From the NCBI GenBank assembly GCA_017745115.1, contig JAGIAA010000036.1, positions 1 through 30,123 of the forward strand: 30,123 nt of DNA. The letters are read 5' to 3'. Source of the stretch: Sphingobium sp. GTDB lineage: Bacteria; Pseudomonadota; Alphaproteobacteria; Sphingomonadales; Sphingomonadaceae. Positions 16,667-23,716 of this stretch are shown here, piece after piece. The notes beneath the pieces are model-generated. The model saw only the letters and a program-made list of their open reading frames with translations, was not told where the DNA came from and made no database searches. Numbering within the stretch: the stretch's first letter is position 1; each line of letters starts with the position of its first letter. The position numbers were made by a program, and so were the translations under genes.

Positions 16667-17158
16667 TTATCCCAGCGTGCAGATGTCGGACCAGCGCTTG
16701 ACGGTCGCGGGACCATCGACCGTCTGGATGATCGTCACAGCGGGCTTGCGCGAAACGAGCTGATAGGCCGCGCCCTCCGGCAGCAGCACCTGATGACCAC
16801 GGCGCGCGGTCACCCGGCCCATCGCCGGCCCGTTGGGCTGGGCACCGAGCTGGATCGCGCCGCCCTCATGGCTCGGCACCTGGCCGTCCGCCAGCTTGAT
16901 GAAGTTGAAGGTAACCTCCCCATCCATCACCAGCGCGAACTCGTCATGCGGCGCGGCGAACCAAGGCGAGACGCCCTCGACCCGCATCACTTCCGCGACA
17001 TATTCGAGATTCTGCACCACCGCGACGCGCTCGAACGGCTGCGCCGCACCGGCGACTTCGAAGACGTTCGAAAAGGCATATTTGCGAAGATCGTCGTCGA
17101 GCTCGATCAGGCCCTTCTCATAGGAATCGAGCGACCCGACATGCGTGCGATAGGCCAT
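16667..17158 (-). CDS. hapC: Hydroquinone 1,2-dioxygenase, small subunit
   Basis: This 163-residue (about 18 kDa) cupin-like protein contains FAAPHDEFALVMDGEVTFNF (about 78-97), GRVTARRGHQVLLPEGAAYQL (about 122-142) and a TIIQT strand. Size and neighbourhood match the small subunit of type II hydroquinone dioxygenases (HapC/PnpC/HqdA-type). In the known structure the small subunit is a degenerate cupin that supports the metal-bearing large subunit. The start at 17158 has GGGAGAGG upstream on the minus strand. The 176-base gap to the GST gene stop may contain a separate promoter (a minus-strand TTGACT is present), so the dioxygenase genes may not rely on the GST promoter. Confidence 0.82.
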   Translation of the reverse strand: MAYRTHVGSLDSYEKGLIELDDDLRKYAFSNVFEVAGAAQPFERVAVVQNLEYVAEVMRVEGVSPWFAAPHDEFALVMDGEVTFNFIKLADGQVPSHEGGAIQLGAQPNGPAMGRVTARRGHQVLLPEGAAYQLVSRKPAVTIIQTVDGPATVKRWSDICTLG

Positions 17159-17334
17159 CGCAATCCTCTCCCGTTCTTCCCGGATCCGTCGGCATTTGCC
17201 GTACGGGGGAATTGTTGCGCCTCGCCGCCGGGAAAGTCAAAACGGCTCTGGCGTCCCTTTCATCCAACGCAAATCGTCAACATATGCGCGAGCATGGGGA
17301 GGGACGGACGCTCAAGCGACGATCATGCCCAGAA

Positions 17335-18177
17335 TCAGGCTTTTGCCGCCTCACCTTTGAGCCGCGCGGTCTCGGCGGCCGTCGACTGGACGCCGGTGTT
17401 GCGCGTCGCGAGGCCGCCGACGGCGCCGCCCTTGATGAACGGTTCGGGATCGCCGTCACGCAGCTTCAGGCCGAACAAGGGCGAGAGGCCGGGGTGACGC
17501 CCGAGGCCGCCATAGAGGTCGAAACCGCGCTCGATCCAGTCGCGCAGCGGATCGTCTTCGGTCAGCACGGGCGTATCGGCGACCGAGGCGGTGAACAGGA
17601 ACACCGCGAGCAGGCGATAGTCGGCATAGTTGGGCGTGTCGCCGCCGAACCATTTGTTCTCGGCCAACACATTGCGCATGAGTTGCAGCGTCGGCGGCAC
17701 CTTGGGCAGGCGATCCTCGCGACCGACGATGATGTCCTCGATCTTGCGGCCGAACATGCGTTCGCGCGAGCTGGTCACATACTCATGATCCTGCGGCAAG
17801 GCGCGGTCGCGATACTGCTTGATGAAGCAGGTCATCCACGGGCTGATCGCCGCGCCCCAGAGCCATGCTTCCATGCCCTGGGTCAGCGCCTTGACGCTGG
17901 CATTGCCGATCAGCGTCGGGCGGTCGGGATAGGTTTGGTCGAGATATTCGGCGATCAGCCAGCTATCGAGCACCCATTTGCCATCGTCGACAATCGCCGG
18001 CAACCGCTCGGTGACGCCGCCCGTGCGCTCGGGAATGCCGGTGAAGCCGCCCTCGACGATGTCGAGATCGAACCCCTTGTGCGCGACGGCATATTTCGTC
18101 GCCCAGACGAAGGGGCTGATCGTCGCGCCATGGGCCAGCTGCAGGTCGTACAACGTGATCCTGTTGTCCTTCGCCAT
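17335..18177 (-). CDS. ligE: LigE-type beta-etherase-like glutathione S-transferase
   Basis: This 280-residue protein starts with MAKDNRITLYDLQLAHG; the ribosome site AAAGGAGAGG precedes 18177, and longer start choices to 18366 lack one. Against my memory of Sphingobium SYK-6 LigE/LigP (281 residues), the two are closely alike throughout: TISPFVWATKYA (catalytic-region Ser21), GGFTGIPERTGG, LPAIVDDGKWVLDSWLIAEYLD (cis-Pro60, D71-S72), YPDRPTLI, LPQDHEYV, GREDRLPKVPPTL, TEDDPLRDWIERGFDLYGGLGRHPG and LRDGDPEPF. LigE enzymes use glutathione to cleave the beta-aryl ether of lignin-type ketones, releasing a phenol. Identity to a true beta-etherase rather than a related GST (dehalogenase or isomerase) cannot be settled here. 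Its placement upstream of a hydroquinone dioxygenase suggests that the phenol released may be hydroquinone. Confidence 0.82.
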   Translation of the reverse strand: MAKDNRITLYDLQLAHGATISPFVWATKYAVAHKGFDLDIVEGGFTGIPERTGGVTERLPAIVDDGKWVLDSWLIAEYLDQTYPDRPTLIGNASVKALTQGMEAWLWGAAISPWMTCFIKQYRDRALPQDHEYVTSSRERMFGRKIEDIIVGREDRLPKVPPTLQLMRNVLAENKWFGGDTPNYADYRLLAVFLFTASVADTPVLTEDDPLRDWIERGFDLYGGLGRHPGLSPLFGLKLRDGDPEPFIKGGAVGGLATRNTGVQSTAAETARLKGEAAKA

Positions 18178-18208
18178 GGCAGCCTCTCCTTTGCTTGCTA
18201 ACAAGTCC

Positions 18209-18231
18209 GGTGCATTCCATAGGCTTGCACC
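18209..18231. promoter_or_regulatory. Inverted repeat in the divergent GST / alcohol dehydrogenase promoter region
   Basis: GGTGCA (18209-18214) and TGCACC (18226-18231) form a perfect 6+6 inverted repeat with an 11-base spacer, in the 152-base gap between divergent start codons. This resembles a dimeric-regulator operator. A second dyad, GCGCC-AA-GGCGC, follows at about 18237-18248. No regulator gene lies in this gap. Confidence 0.4.
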
Positions 18232-18329
18232 AACGCCGCGCCAAGGCGCGAAATGAAATGTGAACGGCCCGGTCTTTTTCGAGGACAAGGCTATCGCTAG
18301 AACGGACGACCTATGGGGAGGGGAAGCAC

Positions 18330-20456
18330 ATGATCCGCATCGCGCCATCCGTTCTGCTCGCGGCATCGCTCGCGCTCATGCTGGCCGCGTGCAACGCCCA
18401 GCAGCGCTTCGGCGAGATCGATCAGGCGCGGCTCGACCAGGCCGATACGGACGACGACAACTGGCTGAGCTATGGCCACGGCTATAGCGAGCTGCGCTAT
18501 TCGCGGCTCGACCAGGTCAATGACAGCAATGTGAAGCAGCTCACCCTCGCCTGGTCCGCGCCGCTCGACACCCGGCGCGGACAGGAAGCGACGCCGATCG
18601 TCGTCGACGGCATCATGTATACCTCGACCGCCTGGTCCAAGGTGATGGCGCTCGACGCAGCGACCGGCAAAGTCCTGTGGAGCTTCGATCCGCAGAATAT
18701 CGGTTCCAAGGGTGCCCATGCCTGCTGCGATGTCGTCAATCGCGGCGTGGCGGTCTGGAAAGGGCGTGTGTTCGTCGGCACCATCGACGGGCGGCTGATC
18801 GCGCTCGATGCCAGGACAGGCGCGAAGATCTGGGACGTGGTCACCGTCGACCAGACCAAGCCCTATACGATCACCATGGCGCCCCGCGTGGTGCGCGACA
18901 AGATCTTCATCGGCAATTCGGGCGCCGAACTCGGCGTGCGCGGCTATCTCTCGGCCTATGACACCAACACCGGCAAGCTGGTCTGGCGTTTCTACACCGT
19001 GCCCGGCGACCCTGCGAAGGGACCGGACGGCACCGTCTCCGACGAGGCCATCGAAAAGATCGCGCGGCCAACCTGGTCCGGCACCAACTACTGGAAGCTC
19101 GGCGGCGGCGGCACGGTCTGGGACAGCGTTGTCTATGACAAGGACCTGAACCAGCTGCTGGTCGGCGTGGGCAACGGCTCGCCCTGGAACCATCACTGGC
19201 GCAGCGCGGGCAAAGGCGACAATCTCTTCCTGTCGTCGATCGTTTCGCTGGATCCCGACACCGGCAAATATAAGTGGCACTATCAGATAAACCCCGGCGA
19301 AAGCTGGGATTACACGGCCACGCAGCAGATCATGCTCGCCGACCTCAAGATCGACGGCAAGGACCGCAAGGTGCTGATGCAGGCGCCGAAGAACGCCTTC
19401 TTCTACGTGATCGACCGCACCAGCGGGAAGCTCATCTCGGCCGAGCCCTATGCCCGGCAGAACTGGGCCAAGGGCATTGACCTCAAGACCGGCCGGCCGA
19501 TCGAGAATCCCGGCATCCGCTATGACAAGGGCCCGGCGCTGGTCATCCCCTCGGGCATCGGCGCGCATGCCTGGATGCCGATGAGCTATTCGCCCAAGAC
19601 CGGCCTCGTCTACATCCCGGCGATGGAGCATCCGCTTGTCTATGGCGACTCCAACCCCTTCGAGATCCATGAGGGCCGCTGGAACACCGGCGTCTCCTTC
19701 CTGGCGCCGCCGCCCCTGCCCGGCTTGCCCGCAACGCCCGAGGGCCGGCGCGCAGCGCTGACCGCGATGACCAAAGGCAAGCTGGTGGCATGGGATCCCG
19801 TCGCCCAGAAGGCACGCTGGGAAATCAAGCGCGACTGGCCGTGGAACGGTGGCACGCTCGCGACCGCCGGCAATCTCGTCTTCGAAGGCACTGCCCATGG
19901 CACGTTCGAGGCCTATTCGGCCGACAAGGGCCAGAAGCTCTGGTCGTTCGCGACCGGGCGCGGCACGCTGGCAGGCCCCGTGACCTATCGCGTCAATGGC
20001 GAACAATATGTCGTCGTGCTGGCGGGCTATGGCGGATCGATGGGCATGGCGACCAGCACCGACTTCATGCGCGAGAAGATGCCGAACGGCGTGATCCTCG
20101 CCTTCAAGATCGGCGGCAAGGCGGCACCGTTGCCGCGCGAGACCATCCCACTCGATACGCCGCAACCGAGCAACGAGCGCTTCACGCCCGCGCAGGTCGC
20201 GACCGGCGCCAAATTCTATGGCACTTATTGCGCCATCTGCCATGGCGGCCCGGTCAATCCGGACTTGCGCCGCTCGGCCCTGCTGCAGAGCAAGGATGCC
20301 TTTCAGCAAGTCGTCATCGGCGGCTCGCTGTCGCAGAACGGTATGGCGAGCTTCGCGGCCTATATGAAGCCGGAGGACGCGGAAGGCATTCGCGCCTATC
20401 TGAACGGCCAGGCCAAGGCCTTGCTCGCCGAGGAAAGCAGGAAGCCCGCTCATTGA
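18330..20456 (+). CDS. PQQ- and haem c-dependent quinohemoprotein alcohol dehydrogenase (lipoprotein)
   Basis: This 708-residue protein carries a lipobox (LMLAAC, Cys21), so it should be anchored in the periplasmic leaflet. The eight-bladed beta-propeller PQQ domain follows, with WSYGHGYSELRYS-like start, tryptophan-docking repeats (ALDAATGKVLWSF and similar), the vicinal disulfide C132-C133 in AHACCDV, and the catalytic-region W326-D327. A C-terminal cytochrome c domain contains C634-AI-C637-H638. This is the type II quinohemoprotein alcohol dehydrogenase layout, which passes electrons from PQQH2 through its own haem. It oxidises primary or secondary alcohols, here of unknown identity. GGGGAGGGG sits before ATG 18330. 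It is divergent from the GST gene and is followed 123 bases later by an aldehyde dehydrogenase with its own promoter, a natural alcohol-to-acid pair. Confidence 0.93.
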   Translation: MIRIAPSVLLAASLALMLAACNAQQRFGEIDQARLDQADTDDDNWLSYGHGYSELRYSRLDQVNDSNVKQLTLAWSAPLDTRRGQEATPIVVDGIMYTSTAWSKVMALDAATGKVLWSFDPQNIGSKGAHACCDVVNRGVAVWKGRVFVGTIDGRLIALDARTGAKIWDVVTVDQTKPYTITMAPRVVRDKIFIGNSGAELGVRGYLSAYDTNTGKLVWRFYTVPGDPAKGPDGTVSDEAIEKIARPTWSGTNYWKLGGGGTVWDSVVYDKDLNQLLVGVGNGSPWNHHWRSAGKGDNLFLSSIVSLDPDTGKYKWHYQINPGESWDYTATQQIMLADLKIDGKDRKVLMQAPKNAFFYVIDRTSGKLISAEPYARQNWAKGIDLKTGRPIENPGIRYDKGPALVIPSGIGAHAWMPMSYSPKTGLVYIPAMEHPLVYGDSNPFEIHEGRWNTGVSFLAPPPLPGLPATPEGRRAALTAMTKGKLVAWDPVAQKARWEIKRDWPWNGGTLATAGNLVFEGTAHGTFEAYSADKGQKLWSFATGRGTLAGPVTYRVNGEQYVVVLAGYGGSMGMATSTDFMREKMPNGVILAFKIGGKAAPLPRETIPLDTPQPSNERFTPAQVATGAKFYGTYCAICHGGPVNPDLRRSALLQSKDAFQQVVIGGSLSQNGMASFAAYMKPEDAEGIRAYLNGQAKALLAEESRKPAH

Positions 20457-20507
20457 TTCGCGTCGGCAGATAGGTTGCATTTTGCGACCGGGAAATGGAA
20501 GACTCCC

Positions 20508-20536
20508 CTGTCAACGCGCGCTGGAATTGCTATACT
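20508..20536 (+). promoter_or_regulatory. Extended -10 promoter for the aldehyde dehydrogenase gene
   Basis: TATACT (20531-20536) is preceded by TGC, making an extended -10 (TGCTATACT). A -35-like CTGTCA lies at 20508-20513 with a 17-base spacer. Initiation near 20543 gives a leader of about 37 bases to ATG 20580. Confidence 0.5.
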
Positions 20537-20579
20537 GCATAACGTCCGACGCGACCCTCAGCGTCTTCAGGAGAGCGAC

Positions 20580-22052
20580 ATGGAAAATTATTTGAAGACC
20601 ATCGGCGGAATCAAGGCACGCGGAGCCGCGGGCCTGTTCATCGATGGCGAGTGGCGCCCCAGCTCGGGAAGCACCGTGCTCGACGTGGTCGCGCCGCATA
20701 CCGAGGAAACCGTCCTGCAATATATCGAGCCGACGGCGGCCGATATGGATGCAGCCGTCGCCGCTGCCCGCCGCGCCTTCGACACCGGGCCCTGGCCGCG
20801 CATGACTCCGCCGGAGCGCGGCGTCTACCTCAAGAAGATCGGCGACCTCCTGCAGGCGCGCATGCCCGAGCTCGCCGAAGCCTGGACCGGCCAGGTCGGC
20901 GCGGTCATCAGCTTTACCAGCAAGGCCAGCTACCAGTGCCCCGGCCTGTTTCACTTCTATGGCGGTCTCTGCGACACCTATAAGTTCATCGACGAGCGCA
21001 TCGGCTCGCAGGGCGGCAATCGCGTGCGCGTGGTCAAGGAGCCGGCCGGCGTCGTGGCGGCGGTCACGCCGTGGAACGCGCCGCTGGTGCTGCTGATCTA
21101 TAAGGTCGCCGCCGCGCTCGCCGCGGGCTGCACGCTGGTCTGCAAGCCCTCGCCTGAGTCGCCGGTCGACACGCACATCCTGGCCGAGTGCATCGAGGAA
21201 GCGGGCCTGCCCAAGGGTGTGTTCAACATGCTGCCCGGTGGCCGCGAGGTGGGCGACCATCTCATCCGCCACCCCGGCATCGACAAGATCAGCTTCACCG
21301 GATCGACCGTGGCGGGCAAGCATATCGCCGGCGTCGCGGCCGAGCGCCTGGCGCGCGTCTCGCTGGAGCTGGGCGGCAAGTCGGCGGCGATGATCCTCGA
21401 CGATGCGGACATCGACCATGTTCTCAAGACGCTGGTGCCTTATTCGATGCCGATCACGGGCCAGGTCTGTTTCTCGCTGACTCGCGTGCTGGTCTCCAAG
21501 AACCGCGAGGCCGAGTTCGTCGACGCCTATACCAATGCCATCTCCAAGGTGAAGGTCGGCGATCCATTCGAAGCCGATGTGGGCATCGGCCCGCTCGCCA
21601 TGCAGCGCCAGCTCGATCGCGTGCTCGGCTATATCGAGAAGGGCAAGAATGAGGGCGCCAAGCTCGCGCTGGGCGGCGGCCGTCCTTCCGGTCTCAATCG
21701 CGGCTATTTCGTCGAGCCGACAATCTTCACGAATGTCGACCCCAATATGACCATCTTCAAGGAAGAGATCTTCGGCCCTGTCGTCTCGGTCGTCAGCTAT
21801 GACAATGAGGCCGATATGATCGCCAAGGCGAACGACACGAGCTACGGCTTGCATGGCGCCGTCTATACGCAGGACCCGGAGCGCGGCTTCGGCGTCGCGC
21901 GCGAATATCGTGCAGGCTCGGTCGCGGTGAATCACATGGCTGTCGACATCCACATGCCGTTCGGCGGTTTCAAGCAGTCCGGTATCGGGCGCGATGGCGG
22001 CATCGAAGGCCTGGAGAACTACACCGAAACCAAGGCCGTCTACTTCGGCTGA
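20580..22052 (+). CDS. NAD(P)-dependent aldehyde dehydrogenase
   Basis: This 490-residue protein starts with MENYLKTIGG after the ribosome site CAGGAGAG; the earlier frame to 20475 is unsupported. Aldehyde dehydrogenase landmarks are complete: VTPWNAPLV (163-170), CKPSPESP, SFTGSTVAGK (238-247), E263 in LELGGKSA, C297 in GQVCFSL and FGGFKQSGIGRDGG near the C-terminus. The substrate is not evident. A periplasmic PQQ alcohol dehydrogenase gene directly upstream suggests it oxidises the aldehyde or a derived aldehyde after uptake, but it has its own promoter and could act on another intermediate. It differs clearly from the minus-strand aldehyde dehydrogenase at 13248-14669 in active-site sequence, so the two are not a recent duplication. 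Confidence 0.9.
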   Translation: MENYLKTIGGIKARGAAGLFIDGEWRPSSGSTVLDVVAPHTEETVLQYIEPTAADMDAAVAAARRAFDTGPWPRMTPPERGVYLKKIGDLLQARMPELAEAWTGQVGAVISFTSKASYQCPGLFHFYGGLCDTYKFIDERIGSQGGNRVRVVKEPAGVVAAVTPWNAPLVLLIYKVAAALAAGCTLVCKPSPESPVDTHILAECIEEAGLPKGVFNMLPGGREVGDHLIRHPGIDKISFTGSTVAGKHIAGVAAERLARVSLELGGKSAAMILDDADIDHVLKTLVPYSMPITGQVCFSLTRVLVSKNREAEFVDAYTNAISKVKVGDPFEADVGIGPLAMQRQLDRVLGYIEKGKNEGAKLALGGGRPSGLNRGYFVEPTIFTNVDPNMTIFKEEIFGPVVSVVSYDNEADMIAKANDTSYGLHGAVYTQDPERGFGVAREYRAGSVAVNHMAVDIHMPFGGFKQSGIGRDGGIEGLENYTETKAVYFG

Positions 22053-22069
22053 TTGCCTTTTTGGTGAAC

Positions 22070-22107
22070 AAGAAGGGGCTCGGGCGCGATGTCCGGGCCC
22101 CTTTCTT
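22070..22107. terminator. Intrinsic-type terminator between convergent genes
   Basis: GGGGC-T-CGG pairs with CCG-G-GCCCC (one mismatch), flanked by AAGAA and TTTCTT, so it can serve both strands. It lies between the aldehyde dehydrogenase stop and the PepSY gene stop. Confidence 0.7.
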
Positions 22108-22186
22108 GTGCGCGGAACCTGGGGCGAGAGGACGCTACATAGGCTCGAGACTCCTGCCTTCGCAGGAGCACCGACCGATCGATCGA

Positions 22187-23716
22187 TCACCGCCTCAGAC
22201 GCTTCCAGCCGATCCATACCCCGCTGATCGAGGTGACGAGCCCGAGGATCGAAAAGGCCCAGAGAAGCACGTCCCACAGCGGCCGGCGAAGCGTCAGGAC
22301 ATTCAAGTCCCATTTGTGGAACATGTCGTAGAGCCAGCGGTAAGTCCGGCGGCGGCTGTCGACACCGTTCACGATCTCGCCGGTTACCGGATCGAGATAG
22401 AGCCAGTTCCTGCCCGGATCGTCAAAGCGCAGGCGCAGGACCGGCAGCCGGGGCCTGGCGCCGATGTCGTAATAATAGGCGTCGGGTTCGGTCATGAGTG
22501 TGGCGTCGGTCAGCTTGCCGGCGGGGATGAGTCCGCGGGCCGCTTGTTCGATCCTGTCGATTTGCGCCTGTGCCGGCACCAGACCGGGCAGGGTCAGTAC
22601 CCGCCGTTCGCCCTTGCCATCGAACAGCGTCACGACCGGCAGTCCGGCATGGGCCGAGAAGCGCGCCAGCCGCGTGCCCTGTGCCACCGCGCCGAGCCGT
22701 CGCAGATCGATGGCGGGAATGTCCGTGCTCGCCGAATAATGCTGCTCGACGCCGTCCGGTGGACCGGACGCTTCGAAGAGATGCCCCGGATCGACGGACA
22801 GCCAGCCACTGAAGATCCAGAGCAGCAGCGCCAGGCCGCCGACCAGGCCCGCGATATGATGCCACAGCATCCAGCCATGATAGGGAACCATGCGCCCGCC
22901 TTTGAAGCGGCGCTTCCCGATGCGCGTCCGCAGGATGCCAATCCAGATGCCGGTCAGTGCGGCCGCGATGCACGGTCCCGAGACCCACATCACCACCTGG
23001 CGCCAGGCTTCATTGTCCTGTCGAAGCAGCCTCGGATAGATCCAGTGCGGGACCGACCCCAGCCAGTTCCAGAAGCGCTCGCTGCGTGTCGTCGCCTGCA
23101 CCACGCTGCCGGTCGAGGACGAGACATAGAGCTGCGTGCCCGGCGGACCGGCGAGCGAGACCTTCCACAGCGGCCGATGGCGGTCGAAGCCGCCGGCCAC
23201 GGTCCACTGGTCGCTCTCGATGGGATGGACGTCCAGCACGTCCGCACGGCCGAAGCGCGACGCGACCCGACCGGCATAAGCCGCGTTGACGACGGGCTCC
23301 GGTACACCCTGCTCCGCCGCGGCGGACAGGCGCTTGCCGTCCCAACCCAGCACGCGCCAGACCGGATGCCCGTCGCGCATCTCCAGCTCGAGGCTACGCG
23401 GCGTGCCCTTGAACGAAATGGGCGGCGGCACATCGACCTTCGCCCAATCAATGGCCTCCTGCCCCGCAACCTTCTCGCCGAGCGAAAGCGAGGGATAAGG
23501 CACGTAGATCATGACGAGGCCCGAGGCGAACCACATCGCGAAGAGCAGGCAGCTTCCGATGCCCACCCAGCGATGGATCAGATAGAGCCAGCGCTTGAGG
23601 ACGTGGCGCCCGCGCCAGGACGCCTGGGAACCGCGTCCGGCTGCCGCCGCCCTAGAAATTGGCACGGAGCGAGACATCGAAGGAGCGCGGCCGCCCCAGG
23701 ATCCATTGCTCGTCAT
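22187..23716 (-). CDS. PepSY-associated membrane protein (ferric-siderophore reductase-like)
   Basis: This protein of about 509 residues has four membrane segments: near LYLIHRWVGIGSCLLFAMW (about 43-70), an Ala-rich one around CIAAALTGIWIGIL, one around WHHIAGLVGGLALLLWIF, and the C-terminal WDVLLWAFSILGLVTSISG. Periplasmic PepSY regions lie between. Conserved His residues in the membrane helices (IHRW, WHH) are typical of PepSY_TM proteins such as FoxB and PiuB, which act with TonB-dependent receptors in releasing iron from siderophores. The gene overlaps the end of the receptor gene by about 65 bases. The start is uncertain: ATG 23716 and ATG 23677 both lack a clear ribosome site. Co-transcription with the receptor is near certain. 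Confidence 0.85.
   Translation of the reverse strand: MTSNGSWGGRAPSMSRSVPISRAAAAGRGSQASWRGRHVLKRWLYLIHRWVGIGSCLLFAMWFASGLVMIYVPYPSLSLGEKVAGQEAIDWAKVDVPPPISFKGTPRSLELEMRDGHPVWRVLGWDGKRLSAAAEQGVPEPVVNAAYAGRVASRFGRADVLDVHPIESDQWTVAGGFDRHRPLWKVSLAGPPGTQLYVSSSTGSVVQATTRSERFWNWLGSVPHWIYPRLLRQDNEAWRQVVMWVSGPCIAAALTGIWIGILRTRIGKRRFKGGRMVPYHGWMLWHHIAGLVGGLALLLWIFSGWLSVDPGHLFEASGPPDGVEQHYSASTDIPAIDLRRLGAVAQGTRLARFSAHAGLPVVTLFDGKGERRVLTLPGLVPAQAQIDRIEQAARGLIPAGKLTDATLMTEPDAYYYDIGARPRLPVLRLRFDDPGRNWLYLDPVTGEIVNGVDSRRRTYRWLYDMFHKWDLNVLTLRRPLWDVLLWAFSILGLVTSISGVWIGWKRLRR

Noticed and set aside
17335..18177. GST as a tetrachlorohydroquinone dehalogenase (PcpC type) because of the hydroquinone context
   Set aside because: Length (280) and motifs follow the LigE pattern throughout, not the shorter zeta-class dehalogenase form.
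18297..20480. 727-codon minus-strand open frame opposite the PQQ alcohol dehydrogenase
   Set aside because: It is an antisense shadow caused by high GC and codon bias. The plus-strand gene shows complete cofactor motifs and a lipobox, while the antisense translation has no recognisable domain and an Arg/Gly/Asp-rich composition.
20511..22313. 600-codon minus-strand open frame opposite the aldehyde dehydrogenase
   Set aside because: The same reasoning applies: the plus strand has intact catalytic Glu and Cys blocks and a promoter and ribosome site. The antisense frame also runs through the terminator at 22070-22107.
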